Origin: Acidobacteriota bacterium
GTDB taxonomy: Bacteria; Acidobacteriota; Terriglobia; Terriglobales; Acidobacteriaceae
Assembly (NCBI GenBank): GCA_003225495.1
Contig: QIAJ01000021.1
Coordinates: forward strand, 1-60,402
Direction: 5' to 3'
DNA: 60,402 nt
The notes below the pieces were generated by a model. That model made no database searches. It saw nothing but the letters and a program-made list of their open reading frames with translations, and had not been told where the DNA came from. Numbering within the stretch: position 1 is the stretch's first letter; the number at the start of each line of letters is the position of its first letter. This document shows, in pieces, positions 1 to 9,705 of the stretch. The translations under genes were made by a program, and so were the position numbers.

Positions 1-569
1 CACGGCAGTGATCATGAATCCACAGCAAGCGTTCGAGATTCTACTGAACATCCCAGAGCCACGGCGCACTCTAGTTCTTACAGACGCGGCGACAGCTCTG
101 CGAGTATCGGAGATTCTCGGTCTGATGTGGATGGATCTGGATTTTTCGGATCAGGTGATCGAAGTGAAGCGCGCTTACGTCTGGGCCCAGTTCAAAGTGC
201 CCAAGTCCAAGGCCTCGAAGGCACCCGTACCCATGCACCCCGTGCTGGCCGGTTTCTTGATGGCGTGGAGGGAGAGAACTCCTTATGCGAAGGAAGACGA
301 TTACGTCTTCCCGAGCTTCCGACTTAAGGGCAAAAAGCCGTTATCGGCTTCCATCATGGTGCAGAAGTATCTGCGCCCTGCTGCCGTTAAGGCCGGCGTC
401 ATCAAAGAAGACCAGCGAGTTCGGTTCGGCTTCCACAACTTCCGGCATTCTCTGGCTTCTTCAACTCTACGCCCAGTCTGACCAGGAATCGAGGCTCGAA
501 GCACAGGGCAAGTTCTTGGCGCTGCTACTTGGAGATAAGGCTCACCTGCTCACGGAGAAGATCCAATGA
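1..569 (+). pseudogene. Tyrosine recombinase (phage-type integrase) remnant, 5' cut by window edge
   Basis: The reading frame is open from the window edge to a stop at 479-481 and matches the catalytic domain of phage/ICE integrases: a first catalytic Arg in LRVSEIL (about nt 98-118), the beta-sheet Lys region with PKSKASKAPVP (nt 200-232) and the HxxR box HNFRHSLAS (nt 433-459). Right after the box the frame shifts. The expected C-terminal tail, with a QLYAQS motif carrying the nucleophilic Tyr, continues in another frame to a stop at 567-569. About 24 codons that normally lie between HxxR and Tyr, including the second conserved His, are missing. A deletion with frameshift explains this best, so the enzyme should be dead. 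It lies beside the 3' end of tRNA-Phe, the classic attB position. What lies left of the window is unknown. Confidence 0.8.
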
Positions 570-633
570 GCTATTTTGGGCTGAACCTTGGGCTGGAGTA
601 AGTGGGCAAAAACGACCAAGTGCTTTGGAATGA

Positions 634-709
634 TGGTGGCCAGGGACGGAGTTGAACCGCCGACGCCAGCCTTTTCAGGGCTGCGCTCTACCACCTGAGC
701 TACCTGGCC
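634..709 (-). tRNA. tRNA-Phe (anticodon GAA), CCA encoded
   Basis: Read on the minus strand, a full cloverleaf folds. The 7-bp acceptor stem pairs GGCCAGG (709-703) with CCTGGCC (644-638). The D-arm contains TAGCTCAGGTGGTAGAGC, the anticodon loop is CTGAAAA with GAA at the centre, and the T-loop is GTTCAACTC. A discriminator A and an encoded CCA end the gene at 634. The integrase remnant begins about 65 bases beyond the 3' end. No clear promoter was identified upstream. Confidence 0.95.
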
Positions 710-1146
710 ACTTCGTGTGCGCACTGCGACTTTATCCGGTCTCCGATGGGACTGGACGACCCTTTTGCGGTGACTTCGCGGGACACATCGCCCCATCAAG
801 CAACCGATGCGCGGGGAACGGGCGGAACTTAGGAATTATAGCAACCCCGCAACTGTTCGCTCAATGTTTCGGACCGACGAGTCATTTGAAGCTGATTCAT
901 GATCGAACGATGACAGCAGTCTTGCTCGGGCAACTGTCAGGGAAAGAATCTGTTAGACACGCCTTGTGTGCCTTCGCCGTATCGCGAAACCGATTGCGAA
1001 ACTTTTACCAACGCACACAGAGTGATCGCCGACTTCGCCACGGCCTCAAGACAAGACACGCTCAACGGAGCATCCTCGGCAAATTCATGGAAAAACCGCT
1101 GTTGATTCCCAGCCCGCGCGGTACCACCAATCGGACTATCAGCGCC
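710..1146. other. Intergenic region, no gene recognised
   Basis: About 440 bases lie between the tRNA-Phe 5' end and the stop of the M1 aminopeptidase, both on the minus strand. An open frame on the plus strand crosses the region, but it also covers the tRNA and the antisense of the peptidase, so it is not credible. I see no hairpin-plus-T-run terminator or known RNA here. It presumably holds the peptidase 3' end and the tRNA promoter. Confidence 0.5.
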
Positions 1147-3768
1147 TCACTGCCCCATCCACACCTCATGATCGCTCAGCCACTGAGCCAAGCGGGGCTC
1201 CTGTTGAGATTTCAAATCCGAGCAATTGTGGATACTCTCCAAGGACTGCTGGAGTCCGCGTTCGGCGCTCGGAACTTTGTGGGCGGTGAAGAATTCCTCG
1301 ACCTGTTCGCTTTGTTCAGCGCTACAGAAAGTAGATGCCGCATTTACGAGCGAAGCGCCGGCAAATCCGCCGCTGATTTTTGAAATCTCATTCCAATGGC
1401 GCTTTGTAAAGTCCCAGGCTAATGCACCACCAGCGGGAAGGTCCATAATGCTGGAAATCACGCCAACGGCATCCTGACTCCGGACTTCGGATGAGAGCGC
1501 GCGATTCAAGTTGAGCTCGATCAGTTTAGGATCGATGAATGAATTGAGCGCCCGCAAGTAAACATAAAAATCTTCCGGAGTCTTTACCTGTTTCTGCTTT
1601 TCCATCATGCGATCGTAGAGCGCGGAGTCACCTTCGCGCGCCGCCAGTGAAAATGCCGTGTCGGCGATCGTGTTATCGAGCGGGCCGTCGCTCGCCAAGG
1701 CCCGGTCCGTCCACTTCCTGGCCCAGGCCAACACTTCCGAATCACGGCCGGTCTCGCCCGCAACCTGCAGGACGCGTGAGCGGAATTCCTTGTCATCGTC
1801 ACTCTCGCCTGTCTTCGATTCATAACCAAGTCGGCGGATGAAGGGTCCCAGCAAGTGCCGCACCCATGCCGCGTACTGGGACTGATCCTGATCCGAGGTG
1901 AGGTAGTGCCCGATATACTCAACCTGCAAGAGCGCCTCGCTCATTACGGGACGGCTTGTCTCATCTTGCAATCCCTCGACGAGCGTCAGGTAGTCAGTGA
2001 CAGGCTGCCTGCCGACACGTACGGAGGCCCAGACATCACCCAGAAGCATGATTCTTTCGGCAGGCGTTAGTCCTTTCTCCAGATCCATTGCGATCGCGTG
2101 AAGGTTCTCGGCATCATAACCAGAACGGTAGAAGCCTTCGGCCCCAACATTCGCCAGGATCCAGTTTCCGCAGCCGGGAAGTGTGAGCCGGGCTTCTTTC
2201 TGTGTCAACAGCCGACAAGTCTTGCCAGCGCCAGGATCTCCGACCGCCTTCAGGCAAATGGGAACTTGCCAGAGTTCTTTGGATTCGCCCGACTTGAACC
2301 GCTCACGGTCAAAGAAATAACGCTGTTGACGGACCGACACCAGAGTGGTGCCGGCATTGCACTCGGTGCGCAGCGCAACGAAAGGCATTCCGGCCTGTTG
2401 TACGAAAGTCGGCATCATGCGATCCACGGGCCTGCCTGAGACTTTAGCGAGCGTTGACCAGAAATCAGTGGCAGTGGCATTGCCGTAAGAATGTTGCTTC
2501 AGGTATTGATTCACCCCGGCGCGGAAGCTCTCCGGGCCAATGTAGGCTTCGACCATGCGCAACACCGCCGCTGTTTTTCCATAGGCAATCCCGTCGAACA
2601 GTTCCTGGATTTGGTTGGGCGTCTCTGCAGCCTGTTGGATTGGACGAGTATTTTTTAGCGAATCGACGCCCAGCGACTTGAGATTGTCGCGAACCGTTTC
2701 GAGTTCCACGTGCCACTCGGGTTTCCAGGCTGCCACCGGCTTCGGAGATATCCAGGTCGCGAAACCCTCGTTGAGCCAGATATCGTCCCACCATTGCATG
2801 GTGACCAGGTCGCCGAACCACATATGCGCCATCTCGTGCGAGATAATATCTGCCACGTCACGTTTCAGAGGCATCGATGCCCGCTTGTCATCGATGAGCA
2901 GAAGTGCCTCGCGGAATGTAATGAGCCCGGTATTTTCCATTGCGCCCGCCTCAAAGTCGGGCAGGCCGATGAGGTCTAGTTTCTGGAAGGGATACTTGAT
3001 TCCAAAATACTGATCGAAGTAGTGCATGAAGAACTTTGCGGATTCGAGCGCGAAAGTGTCGAGTTGCTTCTTGCCCGGCGTTCCCCAGATGCGAATCGGA
3101 ATGCCGTCGGCCTCGCCCTCCACAGCCTCAAATTCGCCGACGGCGATCGCTACCAGGTAAGAAGACATCTTCGCCGAAGTCGCAAACCTGACTGTGTGTT
3201 TTCCTTCTCCGGGTCCGGGTTTGTCGCTGAGAACTCTTGCGTTGGAAATCGCGACCTGTCTCTTCTCGGTTACGACAGTGATATCAAACGTGGCTTTGTA
3301 AGCGGGTTCATCGAAAGACGGAAATGCACGCCGCGCGTCAGTTGCCTCGAATTGCGTGACGGCATACTTGCGGCCTTGCTCGTCTTTGCCAAGATAGAAA
3401 CCGCGTAATTCGTCGTTGAGAAGTCCTTTGAAGCGAACTTGAATTGTGGCGGGCCCTGCCGAAAGTCTCTTCTCGACGACTAGCTTGGCCATTTCCGTTT
3501 CTTTGTCGGGAGTGACGGTCGCCTGCTGGGTTAGGCCCGCGTTCGTGATTGACACATTAACGAAATCAATCTCCGAAGCATTGAGAACGATTTCTGATGT
3601 TGGCTTCAGAATCTGAATCGCAATGGTCTCTTGCCCGGTGAAGATATTTTTGTCAAAGTCGGGGACGAAAGTAAGTTTGTAGTTGAGCGGGCGCGCCAGC
3701 TCCGGCAATCGCTGCGCAAAGCTGATAGAGCAAGATAAAACTACGCATAACAATGCAAGACGTCTCAT
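1147..3768 (-). CDS. Exported M1 family zinc aminopeptidase
   Basis: This 873-residue protein removes N-terminal amino acids from peptides, probably outside the cytoplasm. Residues 1-19 form a signal peptide ending SFAQ. The family exopeptidase motif GAMEN is at about 275-279. Zinc ligands are H311 and H315 (HEMAH) and E334 (NEGFA), with the canonical 18-residue gap. A long helical C-terminal domain follows, as in puromycin-sensitive and ERAP-type enzymes. The start at 3768 is preferred over an in-frame ATG at 3879 because it gives the signal peptide, has TAGGAG upstream, and avoids overlap with hutI. It is the last gene of a minus-strand run hutU-hutI-peptidase with an 79-base gap, so it may share transcription and feed amino acids to histidine breakdown. 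That link is inferred. Confidence 0.92.
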   Translation of the reverse strand: MRRLALLCVVLSCSISFAQRLPELARPLNYKLTFVPDFDKNIFTGQETIAIQILKPTSEIVLNASEIDFVNVSITNAGLTQQATVTPDKETEMAKLVVEKRLSAGPATIQVRFKGLLNDELRGFYLGKDEQGRKYAVTQFEATDARRAFPSFDEPAYKATFDITVVTEKRQVAISNARVLSDKPGPGEGKHTVRFATSAKMSSYLVAIAVGEFEAVEGEADGIPIRIWGTPGKKQLDTFALESAKFFMHYFDQYFGIKYPFQKLDLIGLPDFEAGAMENTGLITFREALLLIDDKRASMPLKRDVADIISHEMAHMWFGDLVTMQWWDDIWLNEGFATWISPKPVAAWKPEWHVELETVRDNLKSLGVDSLKNTRPIQQAAETPNQIQELFDGIAYGKTAAVLRMVEAYIGPESFRAGVNQYLKQHSYGNATATDFWSTLAKVSGRPVDRMMPTFVQQAGMPFVALRTECNAGTTLVSVRQQRYFFDRERFKSGESKELWQVPICLKAVGDPGAGKTCRLLTQKEARLTLPGCGNWILANVGAEGFYRSGYDAENLHAIAMDLEKGLTPAERIMLLGDVWASVRVGRQPVTDYLTLVEGLQDETSRPVMSEALLQVEYIGHYLTSDQDQSQYAAWVRHLLGPFIRRLGYESKTGESDDDKEFRSRVLQVAGETGRDSEVLAWARKWTDRALASDGPLDNTIADTAFSLAAREGDSALYDRMMEKQKQVKTPEDFYVYLRALNSFIDPKLIELNLNRALSSEVRSQDAVGVISSIMDLPAGGALAWDFTKRHWNEISKISGGFAGASLVNAASTFCSAEQSEQVEEFFTAHKVPSAERGLQQSLESIHNCSDLKSQQEPRLAQWLSDHEVWMGQ

Positions 3769-3847
3769 GAAACGTGGTTCTCCTACGGTATATATTTTCT
3801 CAAAGAGTTGCTTTCGATAGTACGGGACGAAGGAGGGTTCAGTTCCC

Positions 3848-5134
3848 TCAGGCGGAACTACGAAGGGCCACTCCACCAATGATCGTTTGTACGCACCGGT
3901 TCACCCCAAACCAGTACGGAATCTCTCTATAGTCTCTCACATCAAATATCGCCAGATCCGCATCCTTGCCCGCTTCGACGCTACCCTTTCGATCTGCGAC
4001 GCCCAATGCCCAGGCTCCGTTGATCGTGGCTGACGAAATCACTTCTGCCGGAAACATTTTCATGTGGGTGCAGGCCAAAGACATCGCCATCGGCATACTG
4101 ACAGTCGGTGACGTACCGGGGTTGTAGTCAGTCGCGAGCGCGACCGCCACGTCTGCGTCAATGTATTTGCGCGCGGGCGGATATTTCGCTAATCCGAGAA
4201 AGTAATTTGCCCCGGGCACGAACGTGACGACGGTGTCGGACTTGGCGAGCGCAGTCACTTCGTGGTCGCGAACATAATCCATATGATCGAAGGAAGTGGG
4301 CCGGCAACATTCCAGAGTCGCTTCGATAAACCCCGCCTTGGGTGACGAAAGCTGCCCCAGATGCGCTCGAACAGCGAAGCCGTGTTCGAGTGCGGCGCCG
4401 AATATTGTCGAGCATTCAATCTCAGAAAAAGCTCCCCGATCGCAAAAAACATCAACAAATTTTGCCAGTTTTCTCTTCGCGACCGCAGGCAGCATCTCTT
4501 TACAGACGATCTCAACGTAGCTTTGTGAGCGTCCGCTGTACTCCGGAGGTACCACATGAGCGCCGAGAAACGTCGGAATCACCGTTCCTTGCCATTGGCT
4601 GGCAGCCGCGCGGATCGCCTCAAGCGATTTCAATTCAGACTCCAGGCTGAGCCCGTAACCTGACTTGGCCTCAACAGTGGTTGTGCCGTGTCTTGCCAGC
4701 TCGCGAAGCACGCTTAATACTTTTTGTGTCAACGGGAGGCGGCTGGCCTCGCGCACACCAGCCAGACTCGATCGAATGCCGCCACCTGCTTCCGCGATCG
4801 CTTCATAATCAGCGCCCGCGATACGCTTCTCAAAATCGACCAGCCGGGGTTGCATGAAGACCGGGTGCGTATGCGAATCCACAAAGCCCGGGAGCACCAC
4901 ATGGCCGCCGCAATCGATCTCGGTGACTTTCTTGCGATGCTTTTTCAGCCAGGGATCACGCAGAGCTTCTTTGACCGTACCGACCGAAACGATCTTGCCG
5001 GCAAGACAGAGGACGGCAGCGTTCTGAATGATGTCGAGATCCACAAGTGAGGGACCCCGCCGGGGGCCGGTCTGAACTGAACGCAAAGTGAGAAGCTGGC
5101 CGATGTTCGTCAGCAGGAGCGGCGCGAGTTTCAA
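3848..5134 (-). CDS. hutI: Imidazolonepropionase
   Basis: The enzyme opens 4-imidazolone-5-propionate to N-formimino-L-glutamate, the third step of histidine degradation. The 428-residue length is normal for the amidohydrolase family. Metal-binding H88 and H90 sit in DSHTHPVF, followed by the conserved blocks GAHVVPPEY, VRAHLGQLSS and ATDYNPGTSPT, the last being the HutI signature with the catalytic Asp region. It lies 94 bases downstream of hutU on the same strand and is likely co-transcribed. No hutH or hutG is next to it, so histidase must be encoded elsewhere or the cell takes in urocanate. Confidence 0.95.
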   Translation of the reverse strand: MKLAPLLLTNIGQLLTLRSVQTGPRRGPSLVDLDIIQNAAVLCLAGKIVSVGTVKEALRDPWLKKHRKKVTEIDCGGHVVLPGFVDSHTHPVFMQPRLVDFEKRIAGADYEAIAEAGGGIRSSLAGVREASRLPLTQKVLSVLRELARHGTTTVEAKSGYGLSLESELKSLEAIRAAASQWQGTVIPTFLGAHVVPPEYSGRSQSYVEIVCKEMLPAVAKRKLAKFVDVFCDRGAFSEIECSTIFGAALEHGFAVRAHLGQLSSPKAGFIEATLECCRPTSFDHMDYVRDHEVTALAKSDTVVTFVPGANYFLGLAKYPPARKYIDADVAVALATDYNPGTSPTVSMPMAMSLACTHMKMFPAEVISSATINGAWALGVADRKGSVEAGKDADLAIFDVRDYREIPYWFGVNRCVQTIIGGVALRSSA

Positions 5135-5228
5135 ATATTCACCATTTTGTTTGAAGGGCGCCCCGTCGCGAGCGTTCTATCTGGTGTCATGCCCAGTGAA
5201 GCGAGTGATTTGCATCTCGCCACCACGT

Positions 5229-6941
5229 TCATCGTCCCATAGGAATCTTAACGTCGTTCTTCGCGGCAAACTCCTTCGCCTCGTCGTATCCCGCGTCCAC
5301 GTGCCGGATCACACCCATGCCCGGGTCGGTAGTCAGCACGCGTTCGATACGCTTGGCCATCATGTCAGTGCCATCGGCGACAGTTACCTGCCCTGCGTGC
5401 AGCGAATATCCGATGCCGACACCGCCTCCGTTGTGAATCGAAACCCAGGACGCTCCGGCCGCAGTGTTGACTAACGCATTCAGCAGTGGCCAATCCGCGA
5501 CGGCGTCGCTGCCATCCTTCATACTCTCGGTTTCGCGGAAGGGAGAAGCCACCGAACCGCAGTCCAGATGATCGCGCCCAATTACGATTGGGGCTTTGAT
5601 CGCGCCTTTTTTCACAAGATCGTTGATTGCGAGCCCAAATTCTGCGCGCTCGCCATACCCCAGCCAGCAGATGCGGGCGGGCAGTCCCTGGAACTTGATT
5701 CGCTTGCGTGCCAGATCGATCCAGCGGCGCAGACTCTTATTTTCTGGAAACAACTTCAGCACGAGATCGTCCGTGACCGCAATGTCAGAAGCCTCGCCCG
5801 AAAGCGCAGCCCATCGAAAGGGCCCGCGTCCCTCGCAAAACAGCGGACGAATATATGCCGGCACAAATCCCGGAAAATCGTAAGCGTCTTTGACTCCGCG
5901 CTGGAATGCAAACGTCCGGATGTTATTGCCATAATCGAACGTGACCGCGCCCATCTTCTGCAATCGCAATATACCTTCAACGTGCTGCGCCATGGCATCG
6001 AGGGACCGCCCCTGATACGCGGTCGGATCGTTCTTACGCAGCTCGAGCGCAGCCTCGAAAGTCATTCCATTCGGCACATATCCATTCAACGGGTCGTGCG
6101 CCGAAGTCTGGTCGGTAAGGATATCCGGTACAACGCCACGATCGGCGAGTTCAGGAATCACATCGGCGCAATTCCCGACCAGTCCGACCGAAAGGTTCTC
6201 TTTCTTGCGGATCGCATTTTTCAGGATGCGCAAGGCCTCGTCAAGGGTATTCACCAGGAAATCGCAGTAGCCTGTCTTCAACCGCTTCTTGATCCGCTCC
6301 GGATCGACATCAATCCCCAGAAATGCCGCGCCGGTCATGGTGGCGGCCAGCGGCTGTGCTCCACCCATGCCGCCCATGCCGCCCGAGACAATCAGCTTCC
6401 CGCTCAGATCGCCGCCGAAATGTTTGTCGCCTGCCGCATTGAACGTCTCGTACGTGCCCTGCACGATCCCCTGCGACCCGATGTAAATCCACGAGCCCGC
6501 CGTCATTTGGCCGTACATCATCAGCCCGGCGCGTTCGAGTTCGTTGAATTTCTCCCAATTGGAGAAGTGCCCGACCAGATTCGAGTTCGCAATCAGGACT
6601 CGTGGCGCGTATTCATGTGTTTTGAACACCCCCACCGGCTTGCCGGATTGCACCAGCAGGGTTTCGTCGTTCTCCAGATTCTTCAGCGAACCGACGATCG
6701 CGTGATAGCAGTCCCAATTGCGCGCCGCTTTGCCCGTGCCACCATAAACCACGAGATCCTGTGGCCGCTCCGCCACTTCCTCATCGAGATTGTTCATGAG
6801 CATCCGCATGGCGGCTTCCTGCTGCCATCCTTTGCAGGAGAGTGCGGTGCCGCGGGGGGCGCGGATGCGGGTGTAGGTAGATGGCTGAGCTTCGGTGTCG
6901 ACGGGCATGGGGATATGGTAGTGCGTTGGGCGCGTGCTCAT
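5229..6941 (-). CDS. hutU: Urocanate hydratase
   Basis: The enzyme hydrates urocanate to imidazolonepropionate using tightly bound NAD as an electrophile. The 570 residues cover the full family length. Visible family blocks include [13 protein letters not shown], the dinucleotide-binding stretch [14 protein letters not shown], the NCADVIPEL block and the C-terminal [14 protein letters not shown] and [13 protein letters not shown] boxes, which carry the catalytic Cys region. ATG at 6941 was chosen; a TTG one codon earlier and an internal ATG at 6908 (MPVDTEAQ) are alternatives, and none has a strong ribosome-binding site. It is the first gene of the hutU-hutI run. Its start faces vapB across about 85 bases, so the two may have divergent promoters. 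Confidence 0.96.
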   Translation of the reverse strand: MSTRPTHYHIPMPVDTEAQPSTYTRIRAPRGTALSCKGWQQEAAMRMLMNNLDEEVAERPQDLVVYGGTGKAARNWDCYHAIVGSLKNLENDETLLVQSGKPVGVFKTHEYAPRVLIANSNLVGHFSNWEKFNELERAGLMMYGQMTAGSWIYIGSQGIVQGTYETFNAAGDKHFGGDLSGKLIVSGGMGGMGGAQPLAATMTGAAFLGIDVDPERIKKRLKTGYCDFLVNTLDEALRILKNAIRKKENLSVGLVGNCADVIPELADRGVVPDILTDQTSAHDPLNGYVPNGMTFEAALELRKNDPTAYQGRSLDAMAQHVEGILRLQKMGAVTFDYGNNIRTFAFQRGVKDAYDFPGFVPAYIRPLFCEGRGPFRWAALSGEASDIAVTDDLVLKLFPENKSLRRWIDLARKRIKFQGLPARICWLGYGERAEFGLAINDLVKKGAIKAPIVIGRDHLDCGSVASPFRETESMKDGSDAVADWPLLNALVNTAAGASWVSIHNGGGVGIGYSLHAGQVTVADGTDMMAKRIERVLTTDPGMGVIRHVDAGYDEAKEFAAKNDVKIPMGR

Positions 6942-6991
6942 CAATGGACGCAGGGAAGCGCATTCTAGAAGGAGATTGCGCCATACACATA

Positions 6992-7005
6992 AATATGAGA
7001 ATATT
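6992..7005. promoter_or_regulatory. Inverted repeat upstream of vapBC, candidate operator
   Basis: AATAT-GAGA-ATATT is a perfect 5-bp inverted repeat with a 4-base loop, 22 bases before the vapB ATG in an AT-rich patch. VapB antitoxins usually bind such repeats to repress their own operon. The repeat is short and its function is inferred from position. Confidence 0.35.
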
Positions 7006-7026
7006 ACACATCAAGAGAGTTGGGAT

Positions 7027-7230
7027 ATGCGGACCAATATTGACATTGATGACAGTTTGATGCGGCAGGCCATGCGACTGGGCGGGATTGATACGAAGAA
7101 GGCCACAGTAGAGGCCGCCCTTCGCTTGTTCATCCAGACCCGCGCACAGGCTGGCATGCGTCGGTTTCGCGGCAAGGTGAAGTGGGAAGGAAATCTGGAG
7201 GAATCCCGCCTCGGCCGCAATACCGAGTGA
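7027..7230 (+). CDS. vapB: VapB-family antitoxin
   Basis: This 67-residue protein is a type II antitoxin. Its N-terminus MRTNIDIDDSLMRQAM followed by TKKATVEAALRLFIQ is the usual ribbon-helix-helix DNA-binding domain of one VapB subgroup. The C-terminal tail (about 45-67), rich in Arg, Lys and Glu, would wrap the VapC active site. ATG 7027 was chosen because the motif starts exactly there and AAGAGAG lies upstream; the open frame extends further upstream without homology. vapC starts 5 bases after the vapB stop, which is standard coupling. Confidence 0.9.
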   Translation: MRTNIDIDDSLMRQAMRLGGIDTKKATVEAALRLFIQTRAQAGMRRFRGKVKWEGNLEESRLGRNTE

Positions 7231-7235
7231 TTCGA

Positions 7236-7631
7236 ATGGTGATCGTAGACACAACTGTTTGGATCGATTATCTCAGTGGAATTCCAAATGCAGAAACGGA
7301 GTGGCTCGATCGGGAGATGCCGCTCCAGCGAATCGGCCTTACCGATATGATCCTCTGTGAAGTGCTCCAGGGCATCCGTGACACGAGCGAAGTTCGACGG
7401 ATACGAGATCAGCTTCTCACGTTCGAAGTATTTTCCACGGGAGGCGCTGAAAACGCTATCGCAGCCGCGGCGAACTACCGCACATTGCGTCACCGAGGGT
7501 ACACCGTCCGCAAAACCATCGACTGCTGGATCGCTACGTTCTGTCTGCTCACTGGGAATCGGCTTCTGCACCGCGATCGCGATTTCGATCTGTTCGAAAG
7601 AGTACTGGGGTTGCAGGTAGTGCACTCTTAA
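7236..7631 (+). CDS. vapC: VapC-family PIN-domain ribonuclease toxin
   Basis: This 131-residue PIN domain should cleave RNA (often tRNA or rRNA in the family) when free of VapB. The acidic Mg-binding residues are visible: D5 in VDTTVWID, E42 in CEVLQG, D96 in TIDCWIA, and D114/D116 near the end. The ATG at 7236 begins the conserved MVIVDT strand; the longer in-frame extension upstream only overlaps vapB. All catalytic positions are intact, so the toxin should be active. The pair lies between a conserved metabolic cluster and a broken gene, in keeping with a mobile accessory insertion. Confidence 0.92.
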   Translation: MVIVDTTVWIDYLSGIPNAETEWLDREMPLQRIGLTDMILCEVLQGIRDTSEVRRIRDQLLTFEVFSTGGAENAIAAAANYRTLRHRGYTVRKTIDCWIATFCLLTGNRLLHRDRDFDLFERVLGLQVVHS

Positions 7632-7658
7632 TTGGTCAGGCAGCCTTGGAGTACTAGT

Positions 7659-7986
7659 ATGGGCCACAAAACTAGAATCATGTATATCGAGCGCAAGGCT
7701 GGCAGCCTCACCGGCACTGCCAGAATCGGGCGAGTGACCTACTCAAAAACCGGCGCCACAATCTTCTATGGCGGCAGGGAATTCATCAGCCTAAAGGGTT
7801 CGGGATTCAACGGCTAACTACATCGACGTTAAGAGCGGCGAAGAATACTGGATTTCTGGTCCACGGAAAGATGGCCGCGATGCTCTCTGCGCGACGAACG
7901 TGGCGCCTGAAGTCGATGCTGATGTCAGGGACGAGTACTGGAGCAAAATAAGAAACCGACAGAAAAAAATACGTCCTGAAACCTGA
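7659..7986 (+). pseudogene. Small conserved protein, frameshifted
   Basis: The first half (MGHKTRIMYIERKAG..., about 52 residues) stops at 7815-7817 after GSGFNG. A shift of one frame at about 7812-7816 continues seamlessly as ANYIDVKSGEEYWISGPRKDG... to a stop at 7984-7986. The joined product of about 108 residues matches my memory of a small, widespread bacterial family of unknown function, often misnamed in databases, in which SLKG-G-F is followed by NYID and EEYWISGP. One extra base therefore breaks the gene, unless this is a sequencing error. It lies 27 bases after vapC. Confidence 0.7.
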
Positions 7987-8004
7987 CACCTAAGACCTGC
8001 ACTT

Positions 8005-9582
8005 CTACTCCCACTCAATCGTCCCGGGCGGCTTCGAAGTAATGTCATACACAATTCGATTGACCCCCCGCACTTCATTCACAATCCGGTTCGAAATTGT
8101 CTTCAGCACCTCGTATGGCAGCGGCACCCAGTCGGCAGTCATGCCGTCTTCGGAATGTACTGCCCGGACCGCGCATGTGTAAGCATAAGTCCGCTGATCT
8201 CCCATCACTCCCACTGACATCACCGGCAACAAGACAGCGAAGGACTGCCAGATTTTTTGATAGAGCCCAGCCTTCTTGATCTCGCCGACGACGATCTCAT
8301 CGCAGTCCCGCAGCATGTCGGCGCGCTCTTTTGTTACTTCGCCCAAAATCCGCACCGCTAGACCGGGGCCAGGAAATGGCTGGCGTTGGAGGATCTCCTC
8401 GGGCATTCCGAGGTCGCGCCCGATCCGCCGCACTTCGTCTTTGAACAAGTCTTTGAGCGGCTCGATCAACTTGAGCTTCATCTTCTCCGGCAGTCCGCCG
8501 ACGTTGTGATGCGTCTTGATGACCTGGGACGGCCCGCGCACGGAACGTGACTCGATTACATCCGGATACAAAGTCCCCTGCACCAGCCAATCGACTTTGC
8601 CTTCTTCTTTTTCGATGCGACGAGCTTCGTCGTCGAAGACGGCGATGAACTCGTTGCCGATGATCTTGCGCTTCGTCTCGGGATCAGTTACACCGGCGAG
8701 CTTTTTCATGAAACGCTCAGTGGCATCGACCGCAACCAGGTGCAGTCCGAGATTGTCGCGCAGGTTCTGCTGAACTTTCTCGAATTCGTTCTTGCGTAGT
8801 ACTCCATTGTTGACGAAGACGCATGTCAGCTTCGATTTGGCGGACGAATCGCGCAAGGCGCGGTCTACCAGCACAGCCGCCACGGAAGAATCGACTCCAC
8901 CCGAGAGTGCGCAAATCGCGTCGCTCTTGCCCACCTGCGCCTTCACGGCAGCTACCGTGGACTCGATGAAATGCTGTCCCGTCCAGGTCGGCGGTGCGCC
9001 ACAGATCTTCAGCGCGAAATTTCGGAGGATGTCCGCTCCTAGAGGCGTGTGATGGACTTCAGGATGAAACTGCACGGCCCACATCTTTTGTTCCGCGTTT
9101 TCGACGGCCGCTACTGCATTTGCAGTCTTCGCGGTCAACCTGAATCCCGGCGGTAACTCCTCCGCGGAATCGCCGTGCGACATCCAGACCGAAAGGACTT
9201 TCGGCACGCCCTCAAATAGACGTGAATCAGCTACCCGTTCGACCGTGGCGTGTCCGTACTCGCGCTTTTCTGCGGGACGCACTTTCCCGCCCAAGGCGTA
9301 CACCATGAACTGCAATCCATAGCAAATACCGAGCACGGGCACGCCCAGTTCCAGCACTTTTTTGTCTGCGTGCGGAGCGCCTTCGTCATACACCGACGAC
9401 GGTCCGCCCGACAGCACAATCCCCACTGGTGAGTAGCTGCGAATCTCATCCAGGCTGGCATTGAAGGGCAGAACGACAGAGAAAACTTTGTTTTCGCGGA
9501 TGCGGCGCGCAATCAGTTGCGAATATTGCGCTCCGAAGTCGAGGACAACGATGGATTGGGTTTCCACGGATAAATGTCTCAA
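8005..9582 (-). CDS. guaA: GMP synthase (glutamine-hydrolysing)
   Basis: The enzyme aminates XMP to GMP with glutamine and ATP, the last step of guanine nucleotide synthesis. The 525-residue protein has the full two-part architecture. The class I amidotransferase domain has the nucleophile Cys in GICYGLQ and the His/Glu pair in FHPEVHHT. The ATP pyrophosphatase domain has the P-loop [12 protein letters not shown]. The dimerisation domain ends with the invariant C-terminal KPPGTIEWE. The start is uncertain: TTG at 9582 and GTG at 9567 are both possible, and no in-frame ATG precedes the conserved [17 protein letters not shown] block. It is divergent from a response regulator 123 bases away. Confidence 0.97.
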   Translation of the reverse strand: MRHLSVETQSIVVLDFGAQYSQLIARRIRENKVFSVVLPFNASLDEIRSYSPVGIVLSGGPSSVYDEGAPHADKKVLELGVPVLGICYGLQFMVYALGGKVRPAEKREYGHATVERVADSRLFEGVPKVLSVWMSHGDSAEELPPGFRLTAKTANAVAAVENAEQKMWAVQFHPEVHHTPLGADILRNFALKICGAPPTWTGQHFIESTVAAVKAQVGKSDAICALSGGVDSSVAAVLVDRALRDSSAKSKLTCVFVNNGVLRKNEFEKVQQNLRDNLGLHLVAVDATERFMKKLAGVTDPETKRKIIGNEFIAVFDDEARRIEKEEGKVDWLVQGTLYPDVIESRSVRGPSQVIKTHHNVGGLPEKMKLKLIEPLKDLFKDEVRRIGRDLGMPEEILQRQPFPGPGLAVRILGEVTKERADMLRDCDEIVVGEIKKAGLYQKIWQSFAVLLPVMSVGVMGDQRTYAYTCAVRAVHSEDGMTADWVPLPYEVLKTISNRIVNEVRGVNRIVYDITSKPPGTIEWE

Positions 9583-9705
9583 ATCCAGAGAGAAGTGTAA
9601 AGAGACTCGGAATTTGGATGCCGCGAGATCGGCGGCTCAAGAGGAATCGGGAAGTGCCGATGGATGTTCTAAGGCTACCCAATCGCGTCTGCCGACCATC
9701 GCACG

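Noticed and set aside
652-1383. Open frame of about 243 codons on the plus strand
   Set aside because: It runs through the tRNA-Phe gene and the antisense of the M1 peptidase C-terminus, with no recognisable domain.
5568-6968. 466-codon open frame opposite hutU
   Set aside because: Antisense shadow of a strongly conserved gene in GC-rich DNA; composition is Arg/His/Pro-rich and no family fits.
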